This document shows positions 18,154 to 28,225 of a stretch of 34,108 bases of DNA, piece by piece. The position numbers and the translations under genes were made by a program. Below the pieces are notes generated by a model. It was not told the origin of the DNA and did not search any database. It saw only the letters and a list, made by a program, of their open reading frames with translations. The DNA is from Alphaproteobacteria bacterium. GTDB lineage: Bacteria; Pseudomonadota; Alphaproteobacteria; Rickettsiales; Rickettsiaceae. The stretch covers positions 728 to 34,835 of the forward strand of contig JAAFHP010000006.1 of assembly GCA_013298405.1 (NCBI GenBank). The letters run 5' to 3'. The first letter of the stretch is position 1. Each line of letters starts with the position of its first letter.

Positions 18154-19194
18154 TTATCTTTTTATAATTTTAAGCATCAGCAAGGTTTTTTTAATAATAT
18201 ATATTACTTTTCTACCTAAATAAAATTTTCTTAAATTAGGTAAAACTAATTGATAGGCAAGAAGATGTAAATAATTCTTCATTCTAGCTATAAACAAAAA
18301 CACTTGTTGTTTTCTGTATAATTTAGAGCTTAAATTATTTGTCATGTATTTGTAAAAGTACGATCCATAATCATCTCTGGTTTTTAACCATAGTGAATCA
18401 ATTTCAGATTTAGGGTCTTTGTGGTCTTCAGTTACGTGGCCTGTAAAAGTACCTCTGAACAAATGAAAACCAATAGTTTTTTTGTTATGAAAATATTCCT
18501 TTGAGATTACTTCAAATGAATGCACACCAATCAGATACATCAACTCATAAGCACTTCTCTGGGAAAAGGAGAAAAAATTCTTGTCAGATAGTTTCTCTCG
18601 TATTTTCCAACCTACATCGTAGGAAAACTCAAATCCTTCAGAAATTGGATATTTAGTAAAAGATTCGATTCTTTTCTCTTCCGATACATTCGCATAAAAA
18701 TCAGCCTCTCCAAGTGCCGATTTTTTATATGCGCACCCGTACGCAGATGGAAACCATGGATCCCCTATGCCAACTTTATTCGGATACGGGGCGCCTATCG
18801 CAACATTGTCCTCATTTTGTTCTAAATAATTTTTGAATATATTAAGATAATCTTTTTTAACCCAAAAAAAGTCAGGATCTTGAACCAATAAATACTTGGT
18901 ATTGCACTTTTTTAGAACAAGACTAAGCCCTTCTCCATGCTGACCACTTGCTGTCGTCTCAGACGGATTGTGGTATATTATTTCTATGTTTTTATATTTT
19001 TTGTAATATGGTTCAATAAGGCGATCCAGTTCTTCTTTTTGATGTGGATTTGAGTTATCAACAATTATCAAATTAAATGAAGAGGGGTCATTCGCCTCGT
19101 ATAATATTTTCAATTGCCAGTTGATGTACACACTACTACTGTAGTTAACCATGCCTATTGTCCAATCTAGAGTAGAAATATTACTACTTGGCAT
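18154..19194 (-). CDS. Glycosyltransferase family 2-like protein
   Basis: TIGMVNYSSSVYINWQLKILYEANDPSSFNLIIVDNSNP; YLLVQDPDFFWVKKDY (DxD-like); overlaps the 3' end of the next gene in the operon. Confidence 0.75.
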   Translation of the reverse strand: MPSSNISTLDWTIGMVNYSSSVYINWQLKILYEANDPSSFNLIIVDNSNPHQKEELDRLIEPYYKKYKNIEIIYHNPSETTASGQHGEGLSLVLKKCNTKYLLVQDPDFFWVKKDYLNIFKNYLEQNEDNVAIGAPYPNKVGIGDPWFPSAYGCAYKKSALGEADFYANVSEEKRIESFTKYPISEGFEFSYDVGWKIREKLSDKNFFSFSQRSAYELMYLIGVHSFEVISKEYFHNKKTIGFHLFRGTFTGHVTEDHKDPKSEIDSLWLKTRDDYGSYFYKYMTNNLSSKLYRKQQVFLFIARMKNYLHLLAYQLVLPNLRKFYLGRKVIYIIKKTLLMLKIIKR

Positions 19195-20296
19195 ACTTAA
19201 TTACTTTTTCTGCAATATATTCCCTATCTTCCTTTGATACCCACCATCCAACAGGAATACATAAATGAGTTCTTTCAAACTTTTCAGTATTAGGTAAAAT
19301 ACTCTTAAAATCCTTAAACATAGTGTGTACATCATTTCTGGCATGTACTTTAGAAGCTCCAATTCCAAATTCTTTAAGTTTAGTCATTAATTCATCTCTA
19401 TTTTCGACATGGAAAGTATATAGCCAGTATGAAGATTCGCCATCACTATTTTCAGGTATTATCGTTACATTATTGTTGACTTTAAATGCTTCATCATAGA
19501 ACTTAGCATTTTCTCTATGTTTAGAAATTATTGATGATAAATGATTAAAATTTTCAGAGCCTATTGTAGCACAAACGTCATTCATATGAGCCTTATAGCC
19601 AGCTTCTGCAACATCAGTTTCGCACCTTAAATCCTTTGTTTCATTAGTTTCTCGATTAATTCCATACCATCTTAGAAGTTTAGCACGTGCATAATCTTCT
19701 TTTGATTTGCAAACTAACAACCCACCATCCACGCTTGTTATATGTTTGATAGCTTGAAGTGAAAACATAATAAAATCAGAATCGCTGCCTATAGGACGTC
19801 CTTTATATTTGGTTCCCATAGAGTGGGCTCCGTCTTCAACGACTTTTATATCATATTTTTTCCCAATATTATTTATCTTTTCTATATCACAAGGATTTCC
19901 TCCCCAGTGAACCATCACTATTGCTTTGGTATTTTTTGTAATTTTATTTTCAATTTCATTTGGATCAATGCTACCTGACAATGGGTCCACATCAGCCCAA
20001 ACTATTTTTGCGTTGTTAGTAATTATTGGGGTATTGGTTGCTGTACATGTTATTGGAGTAGATATTATTTCAGCATTATCTGAGTGATTAATGGCCATAT
20101 GATAGGCTATTTGAAGGCCAGCCGTTCCACTATTCAGTGTTAGAACGTTATTATTTCCCATATAATTTGATAATTTTCTCTCAAATTCTGCTACTCTTGG
20201 CCCCTCGCCTATAAATCCAGAGTACAATACTTCTTTAACTTTATCTCCGACTGAGTCAGCCATAAAAACCTTAAAAAGCGGAACTTCTCTTTTCAT
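19184..20296 (-). CDS. DegT/DnrJ/EryC1/StrS family (nucleotide-sugar) aminotransferase
   Basis: FIGEGPRVAEFERKLSNYMG; LTLNSGTAGLQIAYHMA; VVEDGAHSMGTKYKGRPIGSDSDFIMFSLQAIKHITSVDGGLLV. Confidence 0.92.
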   Translation of the reverse strand: MKREVPLFKVFMADSVGDKVKEVLYSGFIGEGPRVAEFERKLSNYMGNNNVLTLNSGTAGLQIAYHMAINHSDNAEIISTPITCTATNTPIITNNAKIVWADVDPLSGSIDPNEIENKITKNTKAIVMVHWGGNPCDIEKINNIGKKYDIKVVEDGAHSMGTKYKGRPIGSDSDFIMFSLQAIKHITSVDGGLLVCKSKEDYARAKLLRWYGINRETNETKDLRCETDVAEAGYKAHMNDVCATIGSENFNHLSSIISKHRENAKFYDEAFKVNNNVTIIPENSDGESSYWLYTFHVENRDELMTKLKEFGIGASKVHARNDVHTMFKDFKSILPNTEKFERTHLCIPVGWWVSKEDREYIAEKVIKYAK

Positions 20297-20297
20297 A

Positions 20298-20861
20298 CTA
20301 ATATCTAATTTTTAATTTGTTATATTCAGATTTAAGGATATCCATATAAATATAATCATAATATTTATCATTCCTATATATTGCTTCACGTTGTATTCCA
20401 GTTTCAATAAATCCCAGATTTTTATATAACGTCCTTGCAATAGTATTATTTTCTAGTACACAAAGCCAAATTTTGTTAAATTCAAGTACTTCAAATACGT
20501 GACGAAAAATCAAATTATACATAATTTTTGCATAACCATTACCCCTATGTATGGGATCTATATCACCACCCACAGCTATACTTTTATTCCTAGTGTCTAT
20601 ATCGTGCGTTCTTATCATACCGATTTTTTTTATATTATCATCAACAAAATTTAAGTATTCAAATATATAATATTTTTTCTTTTTGCTGTGTTTAATAAAG
20701 TTATACCAATTAAGCTGACCTTGAATTGTGACTATACTATCGTCTCCAAGGAATTTTCTGGTAGAAGGATGATTACGTAGATTCATTAGATATTCTAAAT
20801 CATCTAGTGATACTTCCCTGAAATAAAACTTTTTGTCTTGATATAGGCTAAATAAGTCCAT
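20298..20861 (-). CDS. GNAT family N-acetyltransferase (likely sugar-amine N-acetyltransferase)
   Basis: FYFREVSLDDLEYLMNLRNHPSTRKFL; GGDIDPIHRGNGYAKIMYNLIFRHVFE; NNTIARTLYKNLGFIETG. Confidence 0.87.
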   Translation of the reverse strand: MDLFSLYQDKKFYFREVSLDDLEYLMNLRNHPSTRKFLGDDSIVTIQGQLNWYNFIKHSKKKKYYIFEYLNFVDDNIKKIGMIRTHDIDTRNKSIAVGGDIDPIHRGNGYAKIMYNLIFRHVFEVLEFNKIWLCVLENNTIARTLYKNLGFIETGIQREAIYRNDKYYDYIYMDILKSEYNKLKIRY

Positions 20862-20869
20862 GATAAAAC

Positions 20870-21418
20870 CTACTCAAACAGTTCAGATTCATTTAAGGGT
20901 TTCCCTAGTAAATCTTTGTTCGTAATAATAGGAGTTTTCGTGTTGTTCCAATCTATGCCAATATTACTATCATTCCAAATGATACTTCTTTCCATCTCTG
21001 GAGCATAATAGTCAGTTGTTTTATACAGCATTTGTGTCGAGTTTTCAAGGCTTAAGAAACCGTGTGCAAACCCTTCTGGAATCCATAACTGTTTCTTATT
21101 TTCAGCAGATAAAATTACACCAACCCACTTGCCAAAAGTTTTAGAGCCTTTTCTTAAATCTACAGCAACGTCAAATACATTTCCTTGAACAATCCGTACC
21201 AACTTTCCTTGTGCTTTTGGGTCTAATTGATAGTGAAGTCCTCTTAAAACGTCTTTATGTGAGGAAGAATGATTATCTTGAACAAAAGATATATTTCTGC
21301 CAACTATATTTTCAAATTCTTTATGGTTATAGCTTTCGAAAAAAAAGCCTCTATCGTCCTCAAATATCTTTGGTTCTAATAATATAACATCTGGTATTTC
21401 TAATTTAGTATAAATCAT
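20870..21418 (-). CDS. rfbC: dTDP-4-dehydrorhamnose 3,5-epimerase
   Basis: DDRGFFFESYN, QDNHSSSHKDVLRGLHYQ, IPEGFAHGFLSL motifs. Confidence 0.95.
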   Translation of the reverse strand: MIYTKLEIPDVILLEPKIFEDDRGFFFESYNHKEFENIVGRNISFVQDNHSSSHKDVLRGLHYQLDPKAQGKLVRIVQGNVFDVAVDLRKGSKTFGKWVGVILSAENKKQLWIPEGFAHGFLSLENSTQMLYKTTDYYAPEMERSIIWNDSNIGIDWNNTKTPIITNKDLLGKPLNESELFE

Positions 21419-21420
21419 AT

Positions 21421-22314
21421 CTATTTCTTATCTTGTATAATTTGTTTTATTAGTTGATCTAAGTAATACTTCCAATCTTCAATGTCTATCCTAAATTTAC
21501 TTTTAAGTAAATTAGTATTGAGTATAGAATTTTTTGGTCTTTTAGCTGGTAATGCTAATTGCGTGGAACTTATTGCATAGATATTATTTATATTACAATT
21601 CGAGTTATTACCTGACCCTTTTATTTTGGAGAGGACATATTTTGTTAACTCATACCAACTGACACTACCACAACTCGTTAAATTATATATACCAAGCTTT
21701 GAGTTTATATCTTCATCAGAAATGCATTTGTATGTTACTTCAGCTACAAAATCAGCACTAGTTGGCGCCCCAATTTGATCATCAACTATTTTAAGAGAGT
21801 CATTTTCTTTTGCAAGTTTGATAATTTTGTTAATGAAATTTATGCCATGTAAACTGTATACCCAGCTAGTTCGAAAAATTATATATTTGCAACCAGAGTT
21901 AATAATTGCTTTCTCCCCTAGTAATTTTGAATTGCCGTAAATTGATAAAGGGTTTGGCAAATCTTGTTCTGTATAAGGTGCATCCTTAGTGCCATCGAAA
22001 ATATAATCAGTAGAATAGCTAACAAGCAGAGCATTTATATCTTTTGCTGCCTTTGCCATAACTTCTTGGGCCTTACAATTAATATTATATACAACATCTG
22101 GTTCAGATTCTGCTTTATCTACGTTAGTATATGCTGCAGCATTAATTATTACATCTGGCGTATGTTCAGTAATAATTTTATATAATGTTTCATAATTTTC
22201 AAAATTAGCTTCGTTTCTACCAACGCATATTAGATTGTTGGATCTTGATAATTTTTCTTTTAAATGAGAACCAATTTGTCCTGTACTACCAAAAAGAATG
22301 ATTTTCATTTTCAA
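21421..22314 (-). CDS. rfbD: dTDP-4-dehydrorhamnose reductase
   Basis: ILFGSTGQIGSHL, DVIINAAAYTNVDKAESEPD, YSTDYIFDGTKDAPYTE, RTSWVYSLHGINFI, DQIGAPTSADFVA. Confidence 0.95.
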   Translation of the reverse strand: MKMKIILFGSTGQIGSHLKEKLSRSNNLICVGRNEANFENYETLYKIITEHTPDVIINAAAYTNVDKAESEPDVVYNINCKAQEVMAKAAKDINALLVSYSTDYIFDGTKDAPYTEQDLPNPLSIYGNSKLLGEKAIINSGCKYIIFRTSWVYSLHGINFINKIIKLAKENDSLKIVDDQIGAPTSADFVAEVTYKCISDEDINSKLGIYNLTSCGSVSWYELTKYVLSKIKGSGNNSNCNINNIYAISSTQLALPAKRPKNSILNTNLLKSKFRIDIEDWKYYLDQLIKQIIQDKK

Positions 22315-23268
22315 TTACAATTTATTTAAAATTACAGCTAAAATCAGTCCTAAATTACCTAGAAAAGTTTGTCTATATATACCAATTTTCCACAGGCCGG
22401 TTATTCTCGAAATTAGGTGACTATTTCTTGCCTTATCAAACTCATCTAAAATCTCTTGATTTTCTTTAGAGAGTAAATTTTTTTTAGTCATTAATGCCTC
22501 AACGTTAATTGAGTTCCATTTTCTAAATTTGCCTTTAAGGAGTAAATTAATTCTTTTAATTCTTGCAAACCAACTTGTATTAGCGCCAATTTGATTATTT
22601 CCATGCTGTCTATATCTTAAGCTAGGATAGGTATCATATATCATTTTGCCACCAGCTCCGCTAACTACAATATACGCCCACCAGTCGTGACTCACTACAT
22701 CAAGGGGTCCAAACTCTTTGAGTAAGTTCCTGGCAAGCATGTTCATAATCATAGTGTTTCCGCCAGCAATACTTTGTACTATAGCATTCTTAAAACTTGG
22801 TGATTTACTAAAAATGGTAGAAAATCCTAGATCTTGGTTATCGTAAGAGACCGTTCTTGTGCGTGAGCCATATAATACTGGTATGTTCTGATATTCTTTC
22901 AAGTTATGTAGAGCCCTTGTGATTTTATCATTTTCCCAAATATCATCTTGATCAGAAAAAGCATAATAGTCAGCACTTAAATCATTCATGCAGAGAATAG
23001 ATAAAAAATTAATAACACTGCCTGATTTTGGGCCATTAATTATTCTTAGTCTATCATTGTTATTTGAATCTTTGCCAAATAGAGGTTTATATTGTTCTAG
23101 AATTTGTATTGTACTATCTGTAGAACCATCATCTGAGGCTATAACAATAATATTTTTATGAGTTTGAGTAAGAAAGGAATCAAGCTGTTCTTTAAGGAAT
23201 TGCACGCCGTTATATGTACACATCATTATTGCGACAAGTGGCTCTTGTAAGATCTTGTTTTCTTTCAT
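22315..23268 (-). CDS. Glycosyltransferase family 2 (rhamnosyltransferase-like)
   Basis: VAIMMCTYNGVQFLKEQLDSFLTQTHKNIIVIASDDGSTDST; YYAFSDQDDIWENDKI; VSHDWWAYIV. Confidence 0.9.
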   Translation of the reverse strand: MKENKILQEPLVAIMMCTYNGVQFLKEQLDSFLTQTHKNIIVIASDDGSTDSTIQILEQYKPLFGKDSNNNDRLRIINGPKSGSVINFLSILCMNDLSADYYAFSDQDDIWENDKITRALHNLKEYQNIPVLYGSRTRTVSYDNQDLGFSTIFSKSPSFKNAIVQSIAGGNTMIMNMLARNLLKEFGPLDVVSHDWWAYIVVSGAGGKMIYDTYPSLRYRQHGNNQIGANTSWFARIKRINLLLKGKFRKWNSINVEALMTKKNLLSKENQEILDEFDKARNSHLISRITGLWKIGIYRQTFLGNLGLILAVILNKL

Positions 23269-23295
23269 AATAATAATTTTTAAAACGTGTGATTA

Positions 23296-23634
23296 TCACA
23301 CACTAAACGAGCTTCCGCAACCACATTTTCCCTTTTCATTTGGGTTTGTGAAGGTAAAGCCTGATTTGAATTGCTCTTCCATATAATCCATTTCGCAGCC
23401 AATTAGATACATTAGGGCTTTAGGATCGATGAGTACAGTTACACCTTTTTCAGTCAACACTTCATCGTATGGCCCTTTTGCGTCTGCATATTCAACAAAA
23501 TATTTAAAACCAGAGCAGCCACCAGATCTGATACCTATTCGTATGCCCAGAGAGTCTCTGCCTCTTTTAGCTAGAAGAGTTTTAATTTGATTTGCTGCCC
23601 CTTGAGATAAGGTCATTACGCTTTTGCTACTCAT
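23296..23634 (-). CDS. iscA: Iron-sulfur cluster assembly protein IscA/HesB type
   Basis: GIRIGIRSGGCSGFKYFVEYAD; C-terminal CGCGSSFSV; downstream of iscU. Confidence 0.93.
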   Translation of the reverse strand: MSSKSVMTLSQGAANQIKTLLAKRGRDSLGIRIGIRSGGCSGFKYFVEYADAKGPYDEVLTEKGVTVLIDPKALMYLIGCEMDYMEEQFKSGFTFTNPNEKGKCGCGSSFSV

Positions 23635-23640
23635 TAGACT

Positions 23641-24021
23641 TTACTTGCGTTTATTTTTATAGTCTGTAATAGCTGCTTTTATAGCATCTTCTGCAAGCAT
23701 TGAGCAATGAAGTTTTACTGGTGGCAGGGATAGATATTGGGCAATTTCAGTGTTTTTAATATCAAGTGCTTCATCTACGTTTTTCCCCTTTACCCATTCA
23801 CTCACTAGTGAACTAGAAGCAATGGCTGAACCGCAACCAAATGCTTTGAATTTAGCATCGACTATCACTCCATCATCGTCCACTTTTATCTGGAGTTTTA
23901 ATACATCTCCGCAAGCAGGAGCGCCAACTAAACCGGTGCCAACAGAATCATCATTTTTATCAAGAGTGCCAACATTTCTTGGGTTCTCGTAGTGATCAAT
24001 TACATTTTTACCATATGCCAT
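23641..24021 (-). CDS. iscU: Fe-S cluster assembly scaffold IscU
   Basis: DHYENPRNVGTLD, VGAPACGDVLKLQIKV, FKAFGCGSAIASSSL, LPPVKLHCSMLAEDAIKAAI. Confidence 0.96.
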   Translation of the reverse strand: MAYGKNVIDHYENPRNVGTLDKNDDSVGTGLVGAPACGDVLKLQIKVDDDGVIVDAKFKAFGCGSAIASSSLVSEWVKGKNVDEALDIKNTEIAQYLSLPPVKLHCSMLAEDAIKAAITDYKNKRK

Positions 24022-24039
24022 AATTTTTCTCCTAATATC

Positions 24040-25296
24040 TTAATGACTAGCCCATTTAATCTGGTTAATATCTATTCCCTCTTGCACCATTTCCCAAAGA
24101 GGGCTGAGATCCCTTAAACTATTTATCTTAGATAATGTAAGTTGAGCTGCGTATTCAACTTCAGCTTCCGTAGTGAACTTACCAAAACCAAACCTGATAG
24201 ATGTGTGAGCCAACGCATCATTTACGCCCAACGCTCTAAGTACATATGATGGTTCAAGTGATGATGAAGTGCATGCAGAGCCAGAGGATACAGCAAGATC
24301 CTTAATTGCCAGGATCATAGATTCTCCTTCAATATATGAAAAACTTAAATTAACATTACCTGGATATCTTCTTTGTCTGTCGCCATTAAGAATAATTTCA
24401 TTAGCATTCTTTTGAATAGTATCGACAAATTTGTTAAATAAAGTTTGAACATGGTGAAAATCTTTCTCCATTTCACTTAAAGCAATTTCAGCAGCTTTTC
24501 CAAGTCCAACAACTAATGGGGTGGGTAATGTGCCTGATCGTAAACCTCGCTCTTGCCCACCGCCATTTATAATTGGCAGAACCCTGACTCTTGGTTTTCG
24601 TCTTACATACAGTGCACCAATACCCTTGGGGCCGTATATCTTATGACCTGAAATACTTGCAAGATCTAGATTTAATTCCTCAACATTAATTGGTATCTTA
24701 CCAAATGCTTGTGCTATATCACTATGAAAGAAAACACTTTTCCTTCGGCAAATTTCTCCTATTTCGCGAAGAGGCTGTATTACACCAATTTCATTATTAA
24801 CCGCCATTACAGAAACCAGCATGGTATTGTCAGTAATTGCATCTTCTAAAACATTTAAGTCAATTATCCCGCTTGGATCTACCGGCAAATATGTTACCTT
24901 AAAACCATCGTTTTCCAAGTGCCTGCACGTATCAATTACGCATTTATGTTCTGTGGCAACAGTTATGATGTGATTTTTTTTACTTCCGTAAAAGCTAGCT
25001 ATACCCTTAAGAGCCATATTATTTGATTCAGTTGCTCCTGAGGTAAAAATAATTTCTTTAGGATTAGCTCCAATTAAGTGTGCAACTTTTGACCGAGCAA
25101 TCTCGCAAGCTTCTTCTGCTTCCCATGCGTATTGGTGGCTTCTAGAATGCGGATTACCAAAATTATTGCTAAAAAATGGAATCATGACTTCAAGAACTCT
25201 TGGATCTACTGGTGTAGTGGCTTGATAATCCAAATAAATTGGTAATCTTTTACTTGAAGAGATAATTTTTTGTCTTAGTGTGCTTAGGTCGCTCAT
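24040..25296 (-). CDS. iscS: Cysteine desulfurase IscS
   Basis: [64 protein letters not shown]. Confidence 0.95.
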   Translation of the reverse strand: MSDLSTLRQKIISSSKRLPIYLDYQATTPVDPRVLEVMIPFFSNNFGNPHSRSHQYAWEAEEACEIARSKVAHLIGANPKEIIFTSGATESNNMALKGIASFYGSKKNHIITVATEHKCVIDTCRHLENDGFKVTYLPVDPSGIIDLNVLEDAITDNTMLVSVMAVNNEIGVIQPLREIGEICRRKSVFFHSDIAQAFGKIPINVEELNLDLASISGHKIYGPKGIGALYVRRKPRVRVLPIINGGGQERGLRSGTLPTPLVVGLGKAAEIALSEMEKDFHHVQTLFNKFVDTIQKNANEIILNGDRQRRYPGNVNLSFSYIEGESMILAIKDLAVSSGSACTSSSLEPSYVLRALGVNDALAHTSIRFGFGKFTTEAEVEYAAQLTLSKINSLRDLSPLWEMVQEGIDINQIKWASH

Positions 25297-25306
25297 ATAT
25301 AATAAT

Positions 25307-26422
25307 TTATTTACTTAATTCAATGTAAGTTTTGATAAAATAATCTACTTCTTCTTCGGTATTGTTATATCCAAGAGATACTCGAATCGCAGATTTAGCT
25401 TGATTATCGCCATATCCCATGGCTTCTAATACTTTTGATTTCCCAACTTTACCAGAAGAGCAAGCAGCACCGGACGAAACTGCGATTCCTTTCATATCTA
25501 AGGCAATTAATAATACTTCAGAAGTTTTTTTAGGGTTTATAAGCAAACTAGTATTAGGCAATCTACTGACTTTATGACCCACAATCTTTAAGCCCTCTAT
25601 TTTGCTTAATAAAATGGTTTCCATTTTATTTCTCATCTTAAGAGTAGTGGAGTTATTAGAATTTGCTTTGGCTATTTTACTTGCCATGCCAAGGCCAGCA
25701 ATTGCAGTTACATTCTCGGTGCCTGATCTAAATCCTTTTTCTTGTCCACCGCCGCAAATTAGTGGCTTCAAAGCAAATTCATTTTTTGCAATCAATGCCC
25801 CGCTTCCAAGTGGTGCCCCAAATTTATGCCCGGAAATTGATGCAAAATCAATTCCTAGTTCTGTTAAACTAATTTCCATTTTACCGATTGCTTGGACACA
25901 ATCACTATGGATCTGTGCGCCATATTTATGAGCAATAATCGATATTTGTTTTAAAGGGTTTAGGATACCTGTTTCATTGTTAGCGTATATTACTGATACT
26001 AATTTCTTAGAACCAGTTGATTTGCTTAGCTTATCTTCTAGGTCATTAAAATCAAGTGCGCCATTATTATCCACTTTAATAACTTTTACTTTCTCAAATA
26101 AATCACAGCAATATGATACTGAGGCATGCTCAGTTGCAGAGATGAATATTTCTGCGTCCTTATAATGTGATAAAATCATGTTGTTAGCTTCTGTAGCGCC
26201 TGAAGTAAAGATAATTTGATAGTTTTTGTGTCCATCAATACCTAGCAGTAGTGCTATACTTTTTCTTGCGTCAGTAATTATTGACTTAGCACCTCTGCCC
26301 ATCGAATGAACTGATGATGGATTTAGCGGTAAATGATAAAACTGCGCCATATGGCTAACTACCCCAGGGAGCATTGGAGTAGTAGCGTTATGATCCAAAT
26401 ATATTTCAGTTTTAGTAACCAT
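25307..26422 (-). CDS. Second cysteine desulfurase (NifS/IscS-like)
   Basis: [56 protein letters not shown]. Confidence 0.92.
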   Translation of the reverse strand: MVTKTEIYLDHNATTPMLPGVVSHMAQFYHLPLNPSSVHSMGRGAKSIITDARKSIALLLGIDGHKNYQIIFTSGATEANNMILSHYKDAEIFISATEHASVSYCCDLFEKVKVIKVDNNGALDFNDLEDKLSKSTGSKKLVSVIYANNETGILNPLKQISIIAHKYGAQIHSDCVQAIGKMEISLTELGIDFASISGHKFGAPLGSGALIAKNEFALKPLICGGGQEKGFRSGTENVTAIAGLGMASKIAKANSNNSTTLKMRNKMETILLSKIEGLKIVGHKVSRLPNTSLLINPKKTSEVLLIALDMKGIAVSSGAACSSGKVGKSKVLEAMGYGDNQAKSAIRVSLGYNNTEEEVDYFIKTYIELSK

Positions 26423-26428
26423 ACTTAT

Positions 26429-26842
26429 CTATATATTAATTTCACCATTCACAACATCTGCAACTGAGATGCTAGCAAAATAGTTTCTTATTTGTATGCT
26501 AAGGCCTTTCCATAGGGTATGAGTTTGGCAATTAATGCCATTCTTTCTACAATTTTTATCCTTTGAGCATCTAGTCATTTTCAAATTCTCATCTACAGCA
26601 TCAATTATATTTTCAATAGATATTTTGTCTGAGCTATTACTTAGTTTGTAACCACCACCTGGGCCTTTGATAGAAAAAACAATATTAGCCCTTTTTAATT
26701 TTGAGAAAATCTGTTCCAGGTAATTAAGTGGTATGTCCTGATTTGCACAAATATCAGCAAGTCTTGTAGGATTTTCATTTTTATTAGCAGCTACTTCTAC
26801 TACTGCCATGACAGCATAGCGGCTTCTTGTAGTTAACATCAT
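26429..26842 (-). CDS. iscR: Rrf2-family transcriptional regulator IscR
   Basis: LTTRSRYAVMAVVEVAANK; FSIKGPGGGYKLS; cluster cysteines TRCSKDKNCRKNGINCQTHTLW; first gene of the isc operon. Confidence 0.93.
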   Translation of the reverse strand: MMLTTRSRYAVMAVVEVAANKNENPTRLADICANQDIPLNYLEQIFSKLKRANIVFSIKGPGGGYKLSNSSDKISIENIIDAVDENLKMTRCSKDKNCRKNGINCQTHTLWKGLSIQIRNYFASISVADVVNGEINI

Positions 26843-26900
26843 ATGGATAACTTATAAAAATAATAACTAATCTGGATGCTACCTTACCCAACTAAAACAG

Positions 26901-28184
26901 TCAAGTATTAATTGGGTTAGCTACAATTACTCCATCTCTCATAGCAACTTGGAGTGTAGAAGATTTTTTTGCCTCAGCAACTGATGATACTATTGTTCCT
27001 TGATCGTTTCTTATCATTGCAAATCCACGATTGAGTACATTGTTATAATCTAGGCTCAAAAGCAGTGTTGAGCATAAATTAAGTTTATGATCTATGGGTA
27101 AAAGTAATTTCGTACTTTTTGCTAGCAAGTTGGCGGCTAGGTTGTTGTATTGCAGGAATTTATATTTTAGTATTTTAGTTGGCTTTATACGATCAAGAGT
27201 AATGTGCGATAAGTGAATAGTCTTTTGTTTTAATAAATTAGGCAAAGATCCAGCTAGTCTAAAAGATAAATCATCTATTTTTTGAATATATTGATTAATA
27301 TTTCCTTCGATTTGATTCTGCAATCTCTTGGCTAAAACATTTATGGTATATTCTAAATCATTTAGTACAGGAACTGCGAACTCAGCTGCAGCAGTTGGGG
27401 TAGGGGCTCTGAGATCTGCGACTAGATCAATCAATGTATGGTCAGTTTCATGGCCAACAGCTGAAATAATTGGTATTTGGGATGCAAATGCTGCTCTTAC
27501 TACAATTTCTTCGTTAAATGACCAAAGATCTTCTATAGATCCGCCTCCTCGTGCAACAATTAGTAAGTCCGGTTTTAGGTTTGCTGGTAGTGCATTGAAT
27601 CCTTCAATGGCTTTTGATACTTCAGCCGCTGAAGTTTCCCCTTGAACGCTTACTGGCCAAATGAGTAGATGCGATGGAAACCTATCTGAAATTCTGTGAA
27701 TAATATCCTTAATTACGGATCCTGTGATAGATGTGATGATACCAATCTTGCTGGGTAAGAATGGTATTTTTTTCTTATGTTTTAGGTCAAATAATCCTTC
27801 TTCTTCAAGTTTTTTACGACGTTGTTGTAAGATTTTCATAAAAGATCCGAGGCCAGATGGCTCAATCGAGTCTACTGATATTTGATACTTAGATTGACCA
27901 GCATAAGCAGTTATTTTGCCTGTTGTAATTACATCCAGTCCTTCTTCTAGTTTAAATGAAGAGCGCGCAAGGCTGTGTTTCCAACAAGTGGCTGCAAGAA
28001 CTGCATTCTCATCTTTTAATGAAAAATAAGCATGCCCTGAGCTTGCGATTTTAAGACCAGAAATTTCACCTCTAATCCTGACTATTCCTAAGTTATTTTC
28101 TAGAAGAGCTTTAATTCTTCCAGAAATTTCAGAAACAGAAAATTCACTTATGCTAATGTTATTTGTTAAGTTATCATCTAACAT
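26901..28184 (-). CDS. xseA: Exodeoxyribonuclease VII large subunit
   Basis: [95 protein letters not shown]. Confidence 0.96.
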   Translation of the reverse strand: MLDDNLTNNISISEFSVSEISGRIKALLENNLGIVRIRGEISGLKIASSGHAYFSLKDENAVLAATCWKHSLARSSFKLEEGLDVITTGKITAYAGQSKYQISVDSIEPSGLGSFMKILQQRRKKLEEEGLFDLKHKKKIPFLPSKIGIITSITGSVIKDIIHRISDRFPSHLLIWPVSVQGETSAAEVSKAIEGFNALPANLKPDLLIVARGGGSIEDLWSFNEEIVVRAAFASQIPIISAVGHETDHTLIDLVADLRAPTPTAAAEFAVPVLNDLEYTINVLAKRLQNQIEGNINQYIQKIDDLSFRLAGSLPNLLKQKTIHLSHITLDRIKPTKILKYKFLQYNNLAANLLAKSTKLLLPIDHKLNLCSTLLLSLDYNNVLNRGFAMIRNDQGTIVSSVAEAKKSSTLQVAMRDGVIVANPINT

Positions 28185-28225
28185 CGTGTATTATCTTGAG
28201 TGTTTTAAAGTATAAACTATTACAA

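Noticed and set aside
25602-25931. 109-aa plus-strand ORF antisense to the second cysteine desulfurase
   Set aside because: Antisense shadow of a conserved CDS; no family resemblance. Also applies to 23750-23992, 25977-26165 and 27328-27645.
25307-26422. Second desulfurase as a degenerate pseudogene copy
   Set aside because: Full length, with intact PLP-lysine and catalytic cysteine motifs; appears functional.
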